From Opitutia bacterium (GTDB taxonomy: Bacteria; Verrucomicrobiota; Verrucomicrobiia; Opitutales; Opitutaceae): DNA of 64,000 bases. The position numbers were made by a program, and so were the translations under genes. A model generated the notes under the pieces. The model did no database searches. It was given only the letters and a program-made list of their open reading frames with translations, and was not told the origin of the DNA. The first letter of the stretch is position 1. The number at the start of each line of letters is the position of its first letter. Location: positions 1-64,000 of the forward strand of contig JACRHS010000011.1 of NCBI GenBank assembly GCA_016217595.1. The letters are read 5' to 3'. Positions 1-13,272 of this stretch are shown here, piece after piece.

Positions 1-204
1 ACGACGGCTGCCAACCGGCAGGAGTGAGCGGCGTGAGATCGTGCTGGTTCGTCATCGAGGGGATGCGCGCCAGCACAGCGCGCAGGTACGCGAGCGGATC
101 CTTGCCGTGGCGTTGGCACGAGACGACGAGCGAGTAGATGTTCGCAGAACGCTGCCCCGCCGCCGGGTGTCCGATGAAGAGCCAGTTTTTCTGCCGCGCC
201 TGCC
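1..204 (-). pseudogene. IS66-family transposase, C-terminal fragment
   Basis: Read on the minus strand, this stretch encodes the C-terminal signature of IS66 (TnpC-type) transposases: RQKNWLFIGHPAAGQRSANI, then IYSLV, and a 'DPLAYLRAVLARIP' segment that matches the usual end of the catalytic protein. The frame stays open to the left edge, so the stop codon lies outside the window. Upstream of about position 204 the similarity stops and is replaced by low-complexity Arg/Gly codons, so the N-terminal part is missing or frameshifted. I therefore call it a decayed insertion sequence rather than an intact gene. The protein would catalyse cut-and-paste or copy transposition of the element. No terminal inverted repeat is recognisable inside the window. 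Confidence 0.7.
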
Positions 205-557
205 GCGCCCGCCCTGGCGAAGGCCTGACGCCCGTCCGGTCTCTGTCGCAACCCCGCGAGAGATTCGGAGCGCAGGGTCTCTCGTGCTGCAAGCGCCCGC
301 ACCGCCAACCTGAACAAGGCAATGGGTCACCACGAAACACACCAAAGACACGAAATAGAACTCAGCGTGTCCCCTCCTCCGCTCTCTCTGCGCGCCCCTG
401 TAAAATCAGCATCGGTTGATCTGCCCACCGAACACACGGAAGGCACGGAAAGGGAGCCGTAGCGGCCGACCACGTTCCGCATGCGTGGCCGCAGACTTCA
501 TTTTTCAGGCTGGTCTTGTTGTCTGAAAACAAAGGATAACACCTGAAAGACATTGGC
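205..557. other. non-coding spacer with two CACGAA-type repeats
   Basis: No credible gene is seen between the transposase fragment and the kinase-like gene at 558. Two related A-rich segments lie at about 328-360 and 426-452, with cores CACGAAACACACCAAAGACA and CCGAACACACGGAAGGCACG. They look like degenerate copies of one short unit, a kind of intergenic motif I recall from verrucomicrobial genomes. Short open frames through them are not convincing as proteins. Confidence 0.4.
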
Positions 558-1088
558 ATGACTCGAATCGCAATCATCGGCAATGCAGGTGGCGGCAAGT
601 CCACCATGGCGCGACAGCTTCGGGATCGGCTGGGGTTGCCGTTGCATGCCATCGATCAGTTGCAATGGCGTCCCGGTTGGCGGCCTGCGCCCAAGGAGGA
701 ATTCGATGCCGCTCACGCACGATTGCTCGCCGCGCCGCAGTGGATCATCGACGGCTGGGGCGATTTCGCCGCCATTGAAGCGCGCTTTGCCCGGGCCGAT
801 ACCATCGTTTTGGTCGATTACCCGCTGTGGCGACATTACTGGTGGGCGATCAAACGACAGTGCGCATGTCTGTTTCGGCCCCGAGTCGATGGTCCGCCGG
901 GATGTCCGATGCTACCCATGACGGGACGGTTGTTGAAAATGATCTGGGCAATCGACCGGCACGCACTCCCCAGACTGCGCGCACTCGTGGCAGCGCAGAG
1001 CAACACACAGAAACAGGTTTTTCATGTGCGCACCCTGCGAGAGCGGCAGGCGTTCTTCCGCACAGTGGAACGCCAAATGTCCGTCTAA
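558..1088 (+). CDS. P-loop kinase-like protein (FlaR/topology-modulation or adenylate-kinase-like)
   Basis: A 176-residue protein opening with MTRIAIIGNAGGGKSTMARQ, a textbook Walker A loop (GNAGGGKST, residues 8-16). The segment 'HAIDQLQWRPGW' and the later 'WIIDGW' and 'IVLVDYPLW' blocks are typical of the small nucleoside-kinase-like proteins annotated as DNA topology modulation protein FlaR. It should bind ATP and phosphorylate a small substrate, but the substrate is not evident. It stands alone on the plus strand, and its TAA stop overlaps the stop of the convergent methyltransferase gene by 2 nt. The family call is firm; the real biochemical role of FlaR-like proteins is poorly established. 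Confidence 0.88.
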   Translation: MTRIAIIGNAGGGKSTMARQLRDRLGLPLHAIDQLQWRPGWRPAPKEEFDAAHARLLAAPQWIIDGWGDFAAIEARFARADTIVLVDYPLWRHYWWAIKRQCACLFRPRVDGPPGCPMLPMTGRLLKMIWAIDRHALPRLRALVAAQSNTQKQVFHVRTLRERQAFFRTVERQMSV

Positions 1089-1873
1089 CCCAATGGCAGG
1101 CCGCGGGCGCGGCGGTTGGCGACGATGTGGTCGATGAGCGCGGCGTAATCGAGTCCGGTCGGGATGAGCAACGGCAGGCGGATCTCTTCGTCGAGGCAGC
1201 GTTGCAGCAACTCCGGAGTGAGCGTCTTCGCCTCGGGCGCGAGGCGGCGCGCGAGGGCGGCGATCACCAGCTCCTGCCCCCAGAAATAGAGGCTGCGCGC
1301 CTGCACGTTGGCCTGCATGCGACGCACGTCGTCGAGCGTTTGCGGCTCGGCGAGATTCAGCCAGATGTCGGCGTAGAGATAATCCACCGGCGAGGCCGGC
1401 CGCCATTCCAGGGCGTCCGCGGAGACGATCTCGATCTTCTCCCGGGCGGCGGCGGGCAACCCGTCGGTCGCGCCGGAGTGATGGAAAAGTTCGATCACCT
1501 GCGGATCGCGTTCGACGACGGTGACGCGCGTGACGGCCGGCCGCAGCGCGAGGTTGGCGGCGATCCAGCCCATGCCGAGGCCCATGACGACCGTCGCGCC
1601 GGCGGCGTAACGGCAGCCGAATTCCTGGCTTTCGATTTCGTGCGCCGAAAGCGACATCCAGGTCTCCCACGGCGCGGACGGATCGCGGCGGCGCAGGAGC
1701 GCCGGCATGCCTTGCACGGCCCAGAGGCCGCTGTAGTAGCCGCGATCGAGCGTGAAACCGCTGTGCCGCAAGCACCACGTCCCGGCGGTGCCGGCGCGAT
1801 ATTGCGGCATGTGCAGGTCGGTGGTGAAGAACTCGACGCCGAGGGCGCCGGGCAAGGTGGTCGGGGTAGTCAT
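1085..1873 (-). CDS. class I SAM-dependent methyltransferase-like protein (spermidine-synthase-like fold)
   Basis: A 262-residue protein. The central 'VVMGLGMGWIAANLAL' is a glycine-rich motif I of Rossmann methyltransferases, followed by the acidic end of beta-2 ('VTVVERDPQVIELF') and a 'VSADALEW' motif, an order also seen in polyamine synthase homologues. 'DYLYADIWLNLAEPQTLDD' would be the strand-4 region. The acceptor substrate cannot be inferred. It lies 61 nt downstream of dapL in the same direction, so the two may be co-transcribed. It could equally be an inactive spermidine-synthase-like protein, since the catalytic Asp typical of SpeE is not obvious. Confidence 0.8.
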   Translation of the reverse strand: MTTPTTLPGALGVEFFTTDLHMPQYRAGTAGTWCLRHSGFTLDRGYYSGLWAVQGMPALLRRRDPSAPWETWMSLSAHEIESQEFGCRYAAGATVVMGLGMGWIAANLALRPAVTRVTVVERDPQVIELFHHSGATDGLPAAAREKIEIVSADALEWRPASPVDYLYADIWLNLAEPQTLDDVRRMQANVQARSLYFWGQELVIAALARRLAPEAKTLTPELLQRCLDEEIRLPLLIPTGLDYAALIDHIVANRRARGLPLG

Positions 1874-1934
1874 GAGTTTATGTTTTGGCCACAGAGCGCA
1901 CCGGCGACGCGAGAACAGCTCGCGCTCGCGGCGT

Positions 1935-3158
1935 CTATTTCAACGCGGCGGCGATGCGCTCCAGGGCGGCGATGACGTTTTCGCGGCTGTTGAACGAGCT
2001 GATGCGCACGTGGCCTTCGCCGCATTTGCCGAAGCCCGCGCCGGGCGTGCAGACGACGCCGGCCTTGGTCAGCAAGAGGTCGAAGAATTCCCACGAGTCG
2101 CGGCCGACGTTGACCCAGATGTAGGGCGAGTTGTCGCCGCCGACGCAGGGCAGGCCGAGCTTGGCGACGGCTTCGCGGATGAGTTTCGCGTTGCCGAGAT
2201 AGTAGTCGGTCATCGCGCGGATCTGCGGCTTGCCGGCATCGGAGTAGATGGCGGCGGCGGCCTTTTGCACCGGGTAGGAGACGCCGTTGAATTTCGTCGT
2301 GTGGCGGCGGTTCCAGAGCGCGTGGATCGGCGTCGGGCGGCCTTGGGCGTCGTAGGCGACGAGCGTCTTCGGGATGACGATGTAGGCGCAACGCGTGCCG
2401 GTGAAGCCGGCGGTCTTGGAGAAGCTGCGGAACTCGATGGCGACGTCGCGCGCGCCCTCGATCTCGTAGATGGAGTGCGGGATTTCCGGATTGCGGATGT
2501 AGGCCTCGTACGCGGCGTCGAAGAGAATGATCGCCTGGTGGCGTTTGGCGTAATCGACCCACGCGGCGAGCTGGGCCTTGGTGGCGACGGCGCCGGTGGG
2601 ATTGTTGGGGAAGCAGAGATAAATCAGATCCGTGGCGACCGCGGGCACGGCCGGCACGTAGCCATTGGCGGCATTGGATTCGAGATAGGTGATGCCCGCG
2701 TAACGCCCATCGACGTTGGCGCCGGTGCGGCCCGCCATCACGTTGGTGTCGACGTACACCGGGTAAACCGGATCGGGAATCGCGAGGCGGATGTCGGCGG
2801 AGAAAATCTCCTGGATGTTGCCGCAATCGCACTTCGAGCCGTCGGAAACGAAAATCTCGTCGGGCTCGATTTTGCAGCCGCGCGCCTGGAAGTCGTGCTG
2901 CGCGATGGCCTCGCGGAGGAACGCGTAGCCCTGCTCGGGACCGTAGCCCTTGAAGCTGGCGCGGCGGCTCAGCTCGTCGGCGCCGGCGTGCAGCGCCTCG
3001 ACGCACACGGGCGGCAGCGGCTCGGTGACGTCGCCGATGCCGAGGCGGATGATCGAGCGCTCCGGATTGGCCTGTTGGAAAGCGGCGACGCGCTTGGCGA
3101 TGTCGCTGAACAGGTACGAGGCCTTCAGTTTGGTGAAATTTTCGTTAATGCGGATCAT
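1935..3158 (-). CDS. dapL: L,L-diaminopimelate aminotransferase
   Basis: This 407-residue fold-type I PLP enzyme converts tetrahydrodipicolinate directly to L,L-diaminopimelate with glutamate as amino donor, bypassing the DapD/C/E steps of lysine and peptidoglycan synthesis. The N-terminus '[20 protein letters not shown]' and '[15 protein letters not shown]' are characteristic of DapL. The PLP-binding lysine is K248 in [13 protein letters not shown]; the 'FPNNPTGA' Asn and the 'FDAAYEAY' Asp/Tyr that hold the cofactor are present. Length is normal for the family (about 405-415). Seen mostly in Chlamydiae, Verrucomicrobia, cyanobacteria and plants, it supports the taxonomic inference. Confidence 0.97.
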   Translation of the reverse strand: MIRINENFTKLKASYLFSDIAKRVAAFQQANPERSIIRLGIGDVTEPLPPVCVEALHAGADELSRRASFKGYGPEQGYAFLREAIAQHDFQARGCKIEPDEIFVSDGSKCDCGNIQEIFSADIRLAIPDPVYPVYVDTNVMAGRTGANVDGRYAGITYLESNAANGYVPAVPAVATDLIYLCFPNNPTGAVATKAQLAAWVDYAKRHQAIILFDAAYEAYIRNPEIPHSIYEIEGARDVAIEFRSFSKTAGFTGTRCAYIVIPKTLVAYDAQGRPTPIHALWNRRHTTKFNGVSYPVQKAAAAIYSDAGKPQIRAMTDYYLGNAKLIREAVAKLGLPCVGGDNSPYIWVNVGRDSWEFFDLLLTKAGVVCTPGAGFGKCGEGHVRISSFNSRENVIAALERIAAALK

Positions 3159-3262
3159 GGCAGGAGAGAAAGTGAGACGGGCGCAGAGGGAAAACTTGAA
3201 GTGAGCGCAGAGGATCTGAATGATTCAAGCCCGGAGCAGCAATCCCAGCCGAGGTGTTTATC

Positions 3263-4105
3263 ATGAAAAAGATCGAGACTGTCGCAGAGATGCAGCAGAT
3301 GGCTGACGCGTGGCGCAGCCAGGGCAAAACCATCGCGTTGGTAAATACCAGCGGGGCGTTGCACGACGGCCATCTGGCGCTGATCCAGGCGGCGAAACAT
3401 AAAGCGGCGGTCGTGGTGGTGACGATTTTTGCCAACCCGCTGCAGTTTGGGCCGAGCGAAAACTTTGCCGGTTACCCGCGCAGCCTCGAAGCCGATCTCG
3501 CCCGCTGTGAAACGGCGCAGGTGGATGTGGCCTTCGCGCCCAGCGTCGAGGCGATGTACCCGCGCGGCTATTCGAGCTACGTCGTCGAGGAAAGCGTTTC
3601 CAAGCCGCTGTGCGGCGTCTCGCGGCCCTCCCATTTCCGGGGCGTCACCACGGTGGTGGCCAAGCTGTTTAACATCGTGCGCCCCGACGTGATCGTTTTC
3701 GGGCAGAAGGAAGCGCAACAGGCGGCGGTGGTGCGAAAGCTGATTGCCGATCTGCATTTCCGGGTGGAGCTCGTCGTCGTGCCGATTGTGCGCGAAGCGG
3801 GCGGACTGGCCTGCGGGGCGCGCAACTGCAAACTCACCGCCAACCAACGCACCGAGGCCCTCGCGATTTCCGAGGCGCTCCGCCGCGCGCAGGAAATGGT
3901 GGCCGGCGGCGTGCGCAACACCGACCGCGTGATCGCCGAGGTCACGCACATTCTCAGCCAGAAACGTCGCGTGCGGGTGATCTACATTTCGATTGTGGAC
4001 CCCGTCACGATGGAGGCCCAACGCGAGATCACGCCGGGCAACTCGCTGCTGACGATCGCCGCGTGGGTCGACGAAGTGCGGCTGACCGACAACACCATGC
4101 TCTGA
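3263..4105 (+). CDS. panC: pantoate--beta-alanine ligase (pantothenate synthetase), divergent
   Basis: A 280-residue nucleotidyltransferase-fold protein expected to join pantoate and beta-alanine with ATP in coenzyme A synthesis. The HxGH motif is present ('ALHDGH'), as are 'IFANPLQF', 'SRPSHFRGV', 'GQKEAQQAAVV' and the C-terminal 'VRLTDNTML'. Several usually invariant positions differ: the Met of the T-M-G loop is Ser (NTSGALHDGH), and the 'DGLA-SSRN' loop is GGLACGARN. I chose ATG 3263 because GAGG at 3251-3254 is spaced correctly before it; a GTG at 3254 would overlap that site. panE follows in the same direction, supporting a pantothenate role. Confidence 0.88.
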   Translation: MKKIETVAEMQQMADAWRSQGKTIALVNTSGALHDGHLALIQAAKHKAAVVVVTIFANPLQFGPSENFAGYPRSLEADLARCETAQVDVAFAPSVEAMYPRGYSSYVVEESVSKPLCGVSRPSHFRGVTTVVAKLFNIVRPDVIVFGQKEAQQAAVVRKLIADLHFRVELVVVPIVREAGGLACGARNCKLTANQRTEALAISEALRRAQEMVAGGVRNTDRVIAEVTHILSQKRRVRVIYISIVDPVTMEAQREITPGNSLLTIAAWVDEVRLTDNTML

Positions 4106-4256
4106 ACGCGCCTCCGCCGCAGCGGAGCGAGTGGCCGGCGGGGTTTGCAATGCGCCATGTGGCCAACGGGGTTGGTTTGAGCAGCACATGGCCGTGGGCA
4201 GCGGTGCGCGGATTGGATTGCGCGAGACGCGGGTTGGCCTGAGTAATGCGCCCGTC

Positions 4257-5216
4257 ATGTCGCTCGCGTTTCCCACCATCGCCCTCGTCGGTGCCGGCGC
4301 CATCGGGCTGTATTACGGCTCCCGGCTGGCGCGGGGTGGCGCCGAGGTGAGCTTTCTCCTGCGCCGCGATTTAGTGGCCGTGCGGCAACGCGGAATCGTC
4401 GTGCGCCTGCGCGACGGAGAACTGCGGCTGCCGCCCGAACAGGTGCGCGCTTTCTCCAATACCAGTGCCATCGGTCCGGTCGATCTCGTCATCGTCGCCC
4501 TCAAAACCACCGCCAACGCCGAACTGGCGGCGCTGTTGCCGCCGTTGCTCGGTCCGAGGACGGCAGTGCTCACCTTGCAAAATGGCCTCGGCTCCGACGA
4601 GCGTCTGGCCGAACTGTGCGGAGCGGAGCGCGTGCTCGGCGGGCTGTGCTTCATTGCCAGCAACCGGGTGGCGCCGGGCGAGGTGGAGTGCTTTTACCCG
4701 GGGACGATTTCGCTGGGCGAACTGGGCCGGCCGGCGGGTGCGCGCACGCAGGCATTGGCGGCGCAGTTCGGGCAGGCCGGCATCGTTTGCAATGTCGTCG
4801 ACGACCTGCGCGCGGCGCGCTGGCGGAAACTCGTGTGGACTGTGCCCTTCAACGGCCTGAGCATCGCGGCCGGCGGACTCACCACCGACCGGTTGCTGGC
4901 CGATCCCAAACTCGCGGCGGAAGTGCGGGCGCTGATGGACGAAGTCGTCACCGGCGCCCGGGCGCTAGGCATGGAAATCCCCGAAGCATTCCTCCAAAGC
5001 CAGCTCGATGTGACGCCCTCGCTGGGGGCCTACCGGCCGTCGAGCCTGCTGGACTGGCAGGCGGGCCGCGAAGTGGAGGTGGAGGCGATCTGGGGCGAGC
5101 CATTGCGCCGAGCTCAAGCCGCCGGCGCGGTGTTGCTGCGGCTGGAACAATTGTATGGCAAGCTCCGGGAGATGACCTCCTCCGCCCCAAGAACAGCGGT
5201 GGAATCAGGAGGCTAA
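4257..5216 (+). CDS. panE: 2-dehydropantoate 2-reductase (ketopantoate reductase)
   Basis: A 319-residue NADPH-dependent oxidoreductase reducing ketopantoate to pantoate, the step that supplies the substrate of PanC. The N-terminal dinucleotide-binding motif is 'IALVGAGAIGLYYGSRLARG' (GxGxxG); 'LVIVALKT' and 'LTLQNGLGSDERLAE' carry the conserved Lys and Asn of ApbA/PanE; 'RAARWRKLVWTVPFNGLS' has the catalytic-type Lys, and 'SSLLDWQAGREVEVEAIWG' is the C-terminal signature. ATG 4257 begins directly at the Rossmann strand; an upstream extension to 4131 has no family similarity. It sits 151 nt after panC, so co-transcription is possible. Confidence 0.92.
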   Translation: MSLAFPTIALVGAGAIGLYYGSRLARGGAEVSFLLRRDLVAVRQRGIVVRLRDGELRLPPEQVRAFSNTSAIGPVDLVIVALKTTANAELAALLPPLLGPRTAVLTLQNGLGSDERLAELCGAERVLGGLCFIASNRVAPGEVECFYPGTISLGELGRPAGARTQALAAQFGQAGIVCNVVDDLRAARWRKLVWTVPFNGLSIAAGGLTTDRLLADPKLAAEVRALMDEVVTGARALGMEIPEAFLQSQLDVTPSLGAYRPSSLLDWQAGREVEVEAIWGEPLRRAQAAGAVLLRLEQLYGKLREMTSSAPRTAVESGG

Positions 5217-5363
5217 GTCCTTCGCCGGAAGTCGATAGACGCATCCCTCCGCGATGGCGTCGAATTACTTACGCCTCCTCTGGAGCGAATAATTATCCCT
5301 TCGCCACCTGGAAAAAAGTCTTGGATTCGGTAGGGTTGGTGATTCGGTGCTTTTACGCTTTTT
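5217..5363. other. intergenic spacer
   Basis: No gene, strong terminator or recognisable operator is seen between panE and the GT-C-like gene. The stretch is less GC-rich than its surroundings, which would fit a promoter, but no convincing -35/-10 pair stands out. Confidence 0.4.
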
Positions 5364-7594
5364 TTGCAAAGCCTACCCGGCCCTTTGATCCTGCCCAACT
5401 CTAACCCTATTCGTTTACCTGCTTTATCAGCTGCACTCGGAACCATCTGGGTGGCGATGCTGACAGTGTTGGCCTTGGTATACTTTCTGGTGGCTCGCAG
5501 CTGCGGTTACGACAACGGATCGGTTTTAAGCTATGCCGCGTATTTCGGCCTCTACGTATTGCTGCCAGGAATCGTGTTTATAAGTGCGGTCTCGGGTCGG
5601 AAAGTATCGCTGGTGTCAGCCATCGCGATCGGAATTCCGGCTGGCTATGCGCTCGAAATTCTCAGCTTTCTCACGCTCTCGGCACTCGATGCGCGGCAGG
5701 TGTATTTCGTGCTGCCGGCCATATGGACCAGCTTGGGCTTCGTTCTGATGGCACGACGTCGGGAAGGGCTGGTTAGACTGGAGCTACCGGTCGAGCGTGC
5801 GGGCGTGGCGCTGGCACTGAGCTTGTTGGTGCTGGTTACAGTACTAACAGCGGCGAGCCAGATGTTTTCGGAATCGCCGCTGAATGAAGGTCGTCCGGCG
5901 GTGGGGTTGTTCCACGACTGGGTTTACCTGTTGAGCCGGGCCGCCACGATCAAGAATCACTGGCCACTGGAAGACCCCAGTCTCGCGGGCGAACCGCTGC
6001 AATATCACTACTTCATGCTCGTGCACACGGCGGCGGCCTCCTGGGTAACCGGGACGGAAATCTCGCTGGTGTTTTTGCGATTGGTCGTGGTGCCGTTCGG
6101 GATCGTGATCGTTTTTCAAGCCTACACTCTGGGCCACCGTTTGACCCAACAGGCGTGGGGCGGCGTGCTGGCAGCTCTGCTGACGTTGATGGCCGGTGAA
6201 GTTTCCTTATCAGCCGACTACATGGACCCCACTTATCTGGGGCTTTTTGTGCGGTGGCTGTTCCAAAGCCCGACCTTTTTCTTCGGCATGGTTTTCTTCG
6301 GCGCGCTCTTGGTGGCCGTGCAAACATGCATCGAGCTGCCGCGGTGCACCTGGCGCCATTACCTTTTGCTGGCATTGCTGGCTGGTGCCGGCACCGGAGC
6401 CAAGGGCACAGTGCTGCCGCCCTTGTTGATTTCGTTGGGGATTCTGATCGGCTGGCAATGGCTGCGCCACCAGCAAATGCCGCGGCGTTTGCTGGCCATT
6501 GTCTCCTGCCTGGCGGCGACCTTCGTTGTGGTCTATGCGCTCACGATGGCGGGCTGGGGTTCAGGCGACGCCGTGATCGCACCGTTTCAAACCCTGCAAG
6601 TCTCGCGCTTCTGGCGCGAATCCTTCCCGGTCTGGCAAAGCTGGCTGGCACAATGGTGCCCGGCGCAATTCAGCACCAACCTCGCAGCCTGGAGCTGCCT
6701 GTTGGTCGTATTTTTGGGCACGGCGGGACTGCGGGCGTTTGCCCTGCCCTACCTGCTACTGATCCGCTGGCAACAGAACCGCACGATGACCATCTGGCTC
6801 GGGTTGGTCTTCGGATGCTGTTTCAGCATGGGCCTCTTTCTGCATCTGGTCAGCTACAGTCAGCTCTACATTTTGCTCCTGATGCGGCTGCCGCTGGCGT
6901 TGCTCGCCGCCGCCTTCATGGTGGAAGCCTGCCAACGCTGTCTCACCTGGATGCGACCGGCGGTACACGCTGTGACCACAGCCCCAGCCGGCTGGTGGAT
7001 GGCCCCCCGGACACGCGCCGCCCTTGTCATCATGACTGGCACTGGTGGCCTGGCTTTGTTGGTGCTCCAAGTTGGACTGTGGCATGTGCGCAACCGCCCG
7101 GGACTGCACCGCTGGTTCTACAAGGAATATCACGCCAAGAGCCAGATGCAGCCCTTGCAGGAGGCACTGATCTGGGTGCGCGCCCATACCGAGCACAATG
7201 CCACCCTGATCTCCAACGTCTTCACCCCGGAAAACCTGCGTCGCGACCGTTGGGGGGCACTCGACCGCACCAAGATCGGACTGCACTTCTACTATTCCGC
7301 CCTCGCCGAACGCCGCCTCTGGGTCGAGGGGCCGATCTATTCGCGTGATCCGAAAAAGGCAGATCAACGGATGCGTTTGGCCGCGGACATTTTCTACCAC
7401 GACCGCTCGCCCACCACGGCGCTGTTTGGCAACAAACCGTGTTATATTCTGCTCGACCGTACCGTGCAGGATGGAGCGCGAGTACCGCTCACTGACTTGC
7501 AACGAGTGTTCGCCAACGAGCGCATCGAAGTCTACCGCGTGCCATCGCTGCTGCTTGCCACCCACCAAGTGGAAACACCCACCGCCGCCCAGCC

Positions 7595-7598
<4 letters not shown>
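5364..7598 (+). CDS. polytopic membrane protein, GT-C/GT39-like glycosyltransferase candidate
   Basis: About 744 residues with a dozen or more hydrophobic segments up to about residue 580, then a soluble C-terminal domain of roughly 170 residues. The large loop after an early helix ('HDWVYLLSRAATIKNHWPLEDPSL' region and 'QYHYFMLVH') recalls the acidic/aromatic first extracytoplasmic loop of GT-C polyprenyl-phosphate-sugar transferases and related uncharacterised proteins. 'ISNVFTPENLRRDRWGALD' and 'WVEGPIYSRDP' in the tail resemble the C-terminal region of such proteins. The function is only inferred. The start is uncertain: TTG 5364 or 5385 keep the first helix whole, whereas ATG 5457 would cut into it. 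Its stop overlaps the next start by 4 nt (ATGA), so the two are translationally coupled. Confidence 0.75.
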
Positions 7599-11489
<3,891 letters not shown>

Positions 11490-11511
11490 ACGCACTCTGC
11501 GAACGCAATTC

Positions 11512-11554
11512 GGGGGCGGTCTGGCTTCGCGCCGGGTCCGCCCCCTGTTTATTT
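11512..11554 (+). terminator. hairpin terminator between lacZ and the convergent PTS gene
   Basis: GGGGGCGG at 11512-11519 pairs perfectly with CCGCCCCC at 11538-11545; inside it CTGGC and GCCGG can pair over a TTCGC loop. A T-rich run (TGTTTATTT) follows on the plus strand. It ends at the stop of the minus-strand gene, so it may serve both directions. Confidence 0.7.
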
Positions 11555-12029
11555 AGGCCGGCCGCAGTCGCTTCTCCTCGGCCGCGATCATGGTCGCGAT
11601 GAAATCATCGGGTGTGGTCACGCGCAGGAGCATTTCGCGCTGGACCGGATCCTGCAGCACCTTGCAGAGCGCGCTCATCACCTGAAGATATTCGCCGGGC
11701 TTGGTCTTGGGCGTGCCGAGCAAAAACATGATCCGCACGCTCGCCTGCCCGTTGTCGAAAGGCACGCCGGCTTTGCTGCATCCCACCGCCATCACGATGT
11801 TCTTCACGTGCTCGGTGCGGGCATGTGGCAAGGCGACACCATAACCGAGATAGGTCGTGTCGAGCCGGTCGCGCACCAACAGCTCCTGAAAAAATCCGTC
11901 GAAGTTGTGGACGTCGGGGTGGGTTTTGAGCAAACCGGCGGTTTCCTCCAGTGCCGCGACATGTTGCGTGCTCTGCAGGTTAAGTTGGATCCGCGCGGGA
12001 TCGAGAAGTCGGGAAATGGGGCCGGCCAT
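11553..12029 (-). CDS. PTS EIIA domain protein (PtsN/fructose type)
   Basis: A 158-residue PTS_EIIA type 2 domain. The phosphorylatable histidine is H69 in 'GYGVALPHAR', and the family order is complete: 'FFQELLVRDRLDTTYLGYG', then 'VPFDNGQASVRIMFLLGTP', then 'YLQVMSALCKVLQDP'. It would accept a phosphate from HPr or NPr; without a linked EIIB/EIIC it is more likely a regulatory EIIA (nitrogen-PTS like) than a sugar porter. I start at ATG 12029 because the 25-residue upstream extension is Cys/Arg-rich and not domain-like. It follows the HAD gene by 107 nt on the same strand. Confidence 0.88.
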   Translation of the reverse strand: MAGPISRLLDPARIQLNLQSTQHVAALEETAGLLKTHPDVHNFDGFFQELLVRDRLDTTYLGYGVALPHARTEHVKNIVMAVGCSKAGVPFDNGQASVRIMFLLGTPKTKPGEYLQVMSALCKVLQDPVQREMLLRVTTPDDFIATMIAAEEKRLRPA

Positions 12030-12136
12030 GCGGAAATCTCGGTGCTGGGAAATGAGCTTTCGTACCGGTCCTTGGCAAGGGCAGAAATGTAAACCATCTG
12101 CCAAAACCGCACCAGGCCACGCGCGCCGCCGCAGGG

Positions 12137-12781
12137 TCAGCTGAACAGCTCCCGGCCCACCTCGTGCAATCCGGGGAACACCCGGTCGGCGCCAGCCGCC
12201 TGCAACTCATGCTCTTCGTGGGTGCCGGTGATCACACACCAGCAGGCGGCCAGTCCGCCGTTGCGCGCCGCCTGCACATCGAACGGCGAGTCTCCCACCA
12301 TCAACGTCGTGCCGGCCTCCGCGCCGAGCTCGCGCAACACCAGGGCGGCGTACTCGGGCTGCGGCTTGAGCCAGGGAGTGTCATGCGCGCCGTAAACGCG
12401 TTGCAAAAATGGCGCGATGCCGAGGTGCTCGCACACCCGGCGCGACGAGGGACCGTGCTTGTTGGTAAACACGGCGCAAGTCACCCCGCGCGCCTGCAAG
12501 CCGGTCAGCACTTCGCGCGCACCGGGCAACAACTCCACATCGTCGAGCATGGTGCGATCCCAGTAGGCGCGATAGATCGCCAGGGCCGCCGCGAGCTGCG
12601 CCTCCGGCACGAATTTCCGCATCGCGTGTTCCAGCCCGCCGCCGATGGCGCGACGCACCTGTTCCAAGGTGGGCGCGGGCAACCCGAGCTGCGGCAACGT
12701 GTGACTGTAGGAGCGATGAATCGCCCGCAGATGGTCGATCAGCGTGCCATCGAGATCGAACAAAACCGTGGCGAAGCGCAT
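12137..12781 (-). CDS. HAD-superfamily phosphatase (phosphoglycolate phosphatase-like)
   Basis: A 214-residue hydrolase with the four HAD motifs: DLDGTLID (nucleophile and general acid Asp), 'CAVFTNKH' (motif II Thr), 'KPQPEYA' (motif III Lys) and 'MVGDSPFDVQAARNGG' (motif IV). A helical cap of about 65 residues between motifs I and II marks subclass I, as in Gph. 2-phosphoglycolate is a plausible but unproven substrate. Its ATG shares one nucleotide with the TGA of rsfS (TGATG), so the genes are translationally coupled. Confidence 0.9.
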   Translation of the reverse strand: MRFATVLFDLDGTLIDHLRAIHRSYSHTLPQLGLPAPTLEQVRRAIGGGLEHAMRKFVPEAQLAAALAIYRAYWDRTMLDDVELLPGAREVLTGLQARGVTCAVFTNKHGPSSRRVCEHLGIAPFLQRVYGAHDTPWLKPQPEYAALVLRELGAEAGTTLMVGDSPFDVQAARNGGLAACWCVITGTHEEHELQAAGADRVFPGLHEVGRELFS

Positions 12782-13272
12782 CAGGCTTGCTTGGCGCGCG
12801 CGCGCTTGGCGGCCGGACGCGCGGGCGTCTTGGCCGGCTTGGTCGTCTTCCGCGCCTTGGCGGGCTTGGCGACCTTGGGCGCTTTCGCAGACTCGGGCGC
12901 CAGCAGTTTCGGCACCGAAATTTCCACGGCGTCCTTCCAGAAACGCTCCAGCTGGTAGTGCTCGCGCATCGCCGGCGTGAAGACGTGGATCATCACGTCA
13001 AACGCATCGACCACCGTCCAACCGCTGCCGCGGTCGTCATTGACGCCGACGATGTGCACCTTGGCGGCGTCGAGGACTTTTTCCAACTCCACCCGCAGCG
13101 CGCGCAGATGCGGCTCCGAGGTGCCGGTGGCCAGCACCAGCAGATCTGTGATGGAAGATTGCGCGCTCACATCGAGCACGCGCAGATCTTCGGCTTTTTT
13201 GTCGTCGAGCGCACGGCACACGAGCTTGGCGAGGCCAAGGGCGGAGAGCGAGGAACCGGTGGATTTCATCAT
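12781..13272 (-). CDS. rsfS: ribosomal silencing factor RsfS
   Basis: A 163-residue protein whose first ~115 residues are the RsfS/Iojap domain ('VCRALDDKKAEDLRVLDVSA', 'ITDLLVLATGTSEPHLRAL', 'GVNDDRGSGWTVVDAFDVMI', 'FTPAMREHYQLERFW'). It binds ribosomal protein uL14 and blocks subunit joining under starvation. The last ~45 residues are a lysine/alanine-rich basic tail (KAPKVAKPAKARKTTKPAKT) not found in short homologues and probably nucleic-acid binding. The ATG directly abuts the TGA of nadD, matching the common nadD-rsfS gene order. Confidence 0.95.
   Translation of the reverse strand: MMKSTGSSLSALGLAKLVCRALDDKKAEDLRVLDVSAQSSITDLLVLATGTSEPHLRALRVELEKVLDAAKVHIVGVNDDRGSGWTVVDAFDVMIHVFTPAMREHYQLERFWKDAVEISVPKLLAPESAKAPKVAKPAKARKTTKPAKTPARPAAKRARAKQA

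Noticed and set aside
138..419. Small open frames in the first 400 bases
   Set aside because: They overlap the IS66 transposase tail in the wrong frame or run through repeat-like A-rich DNA.
1752..3266. Plus-strand open frame of about 500 codons opposite dapL
   Set aside because: Gly/Asp/Val/Arg-rich product without motifs, opposite an unmistakable aminotransferase.
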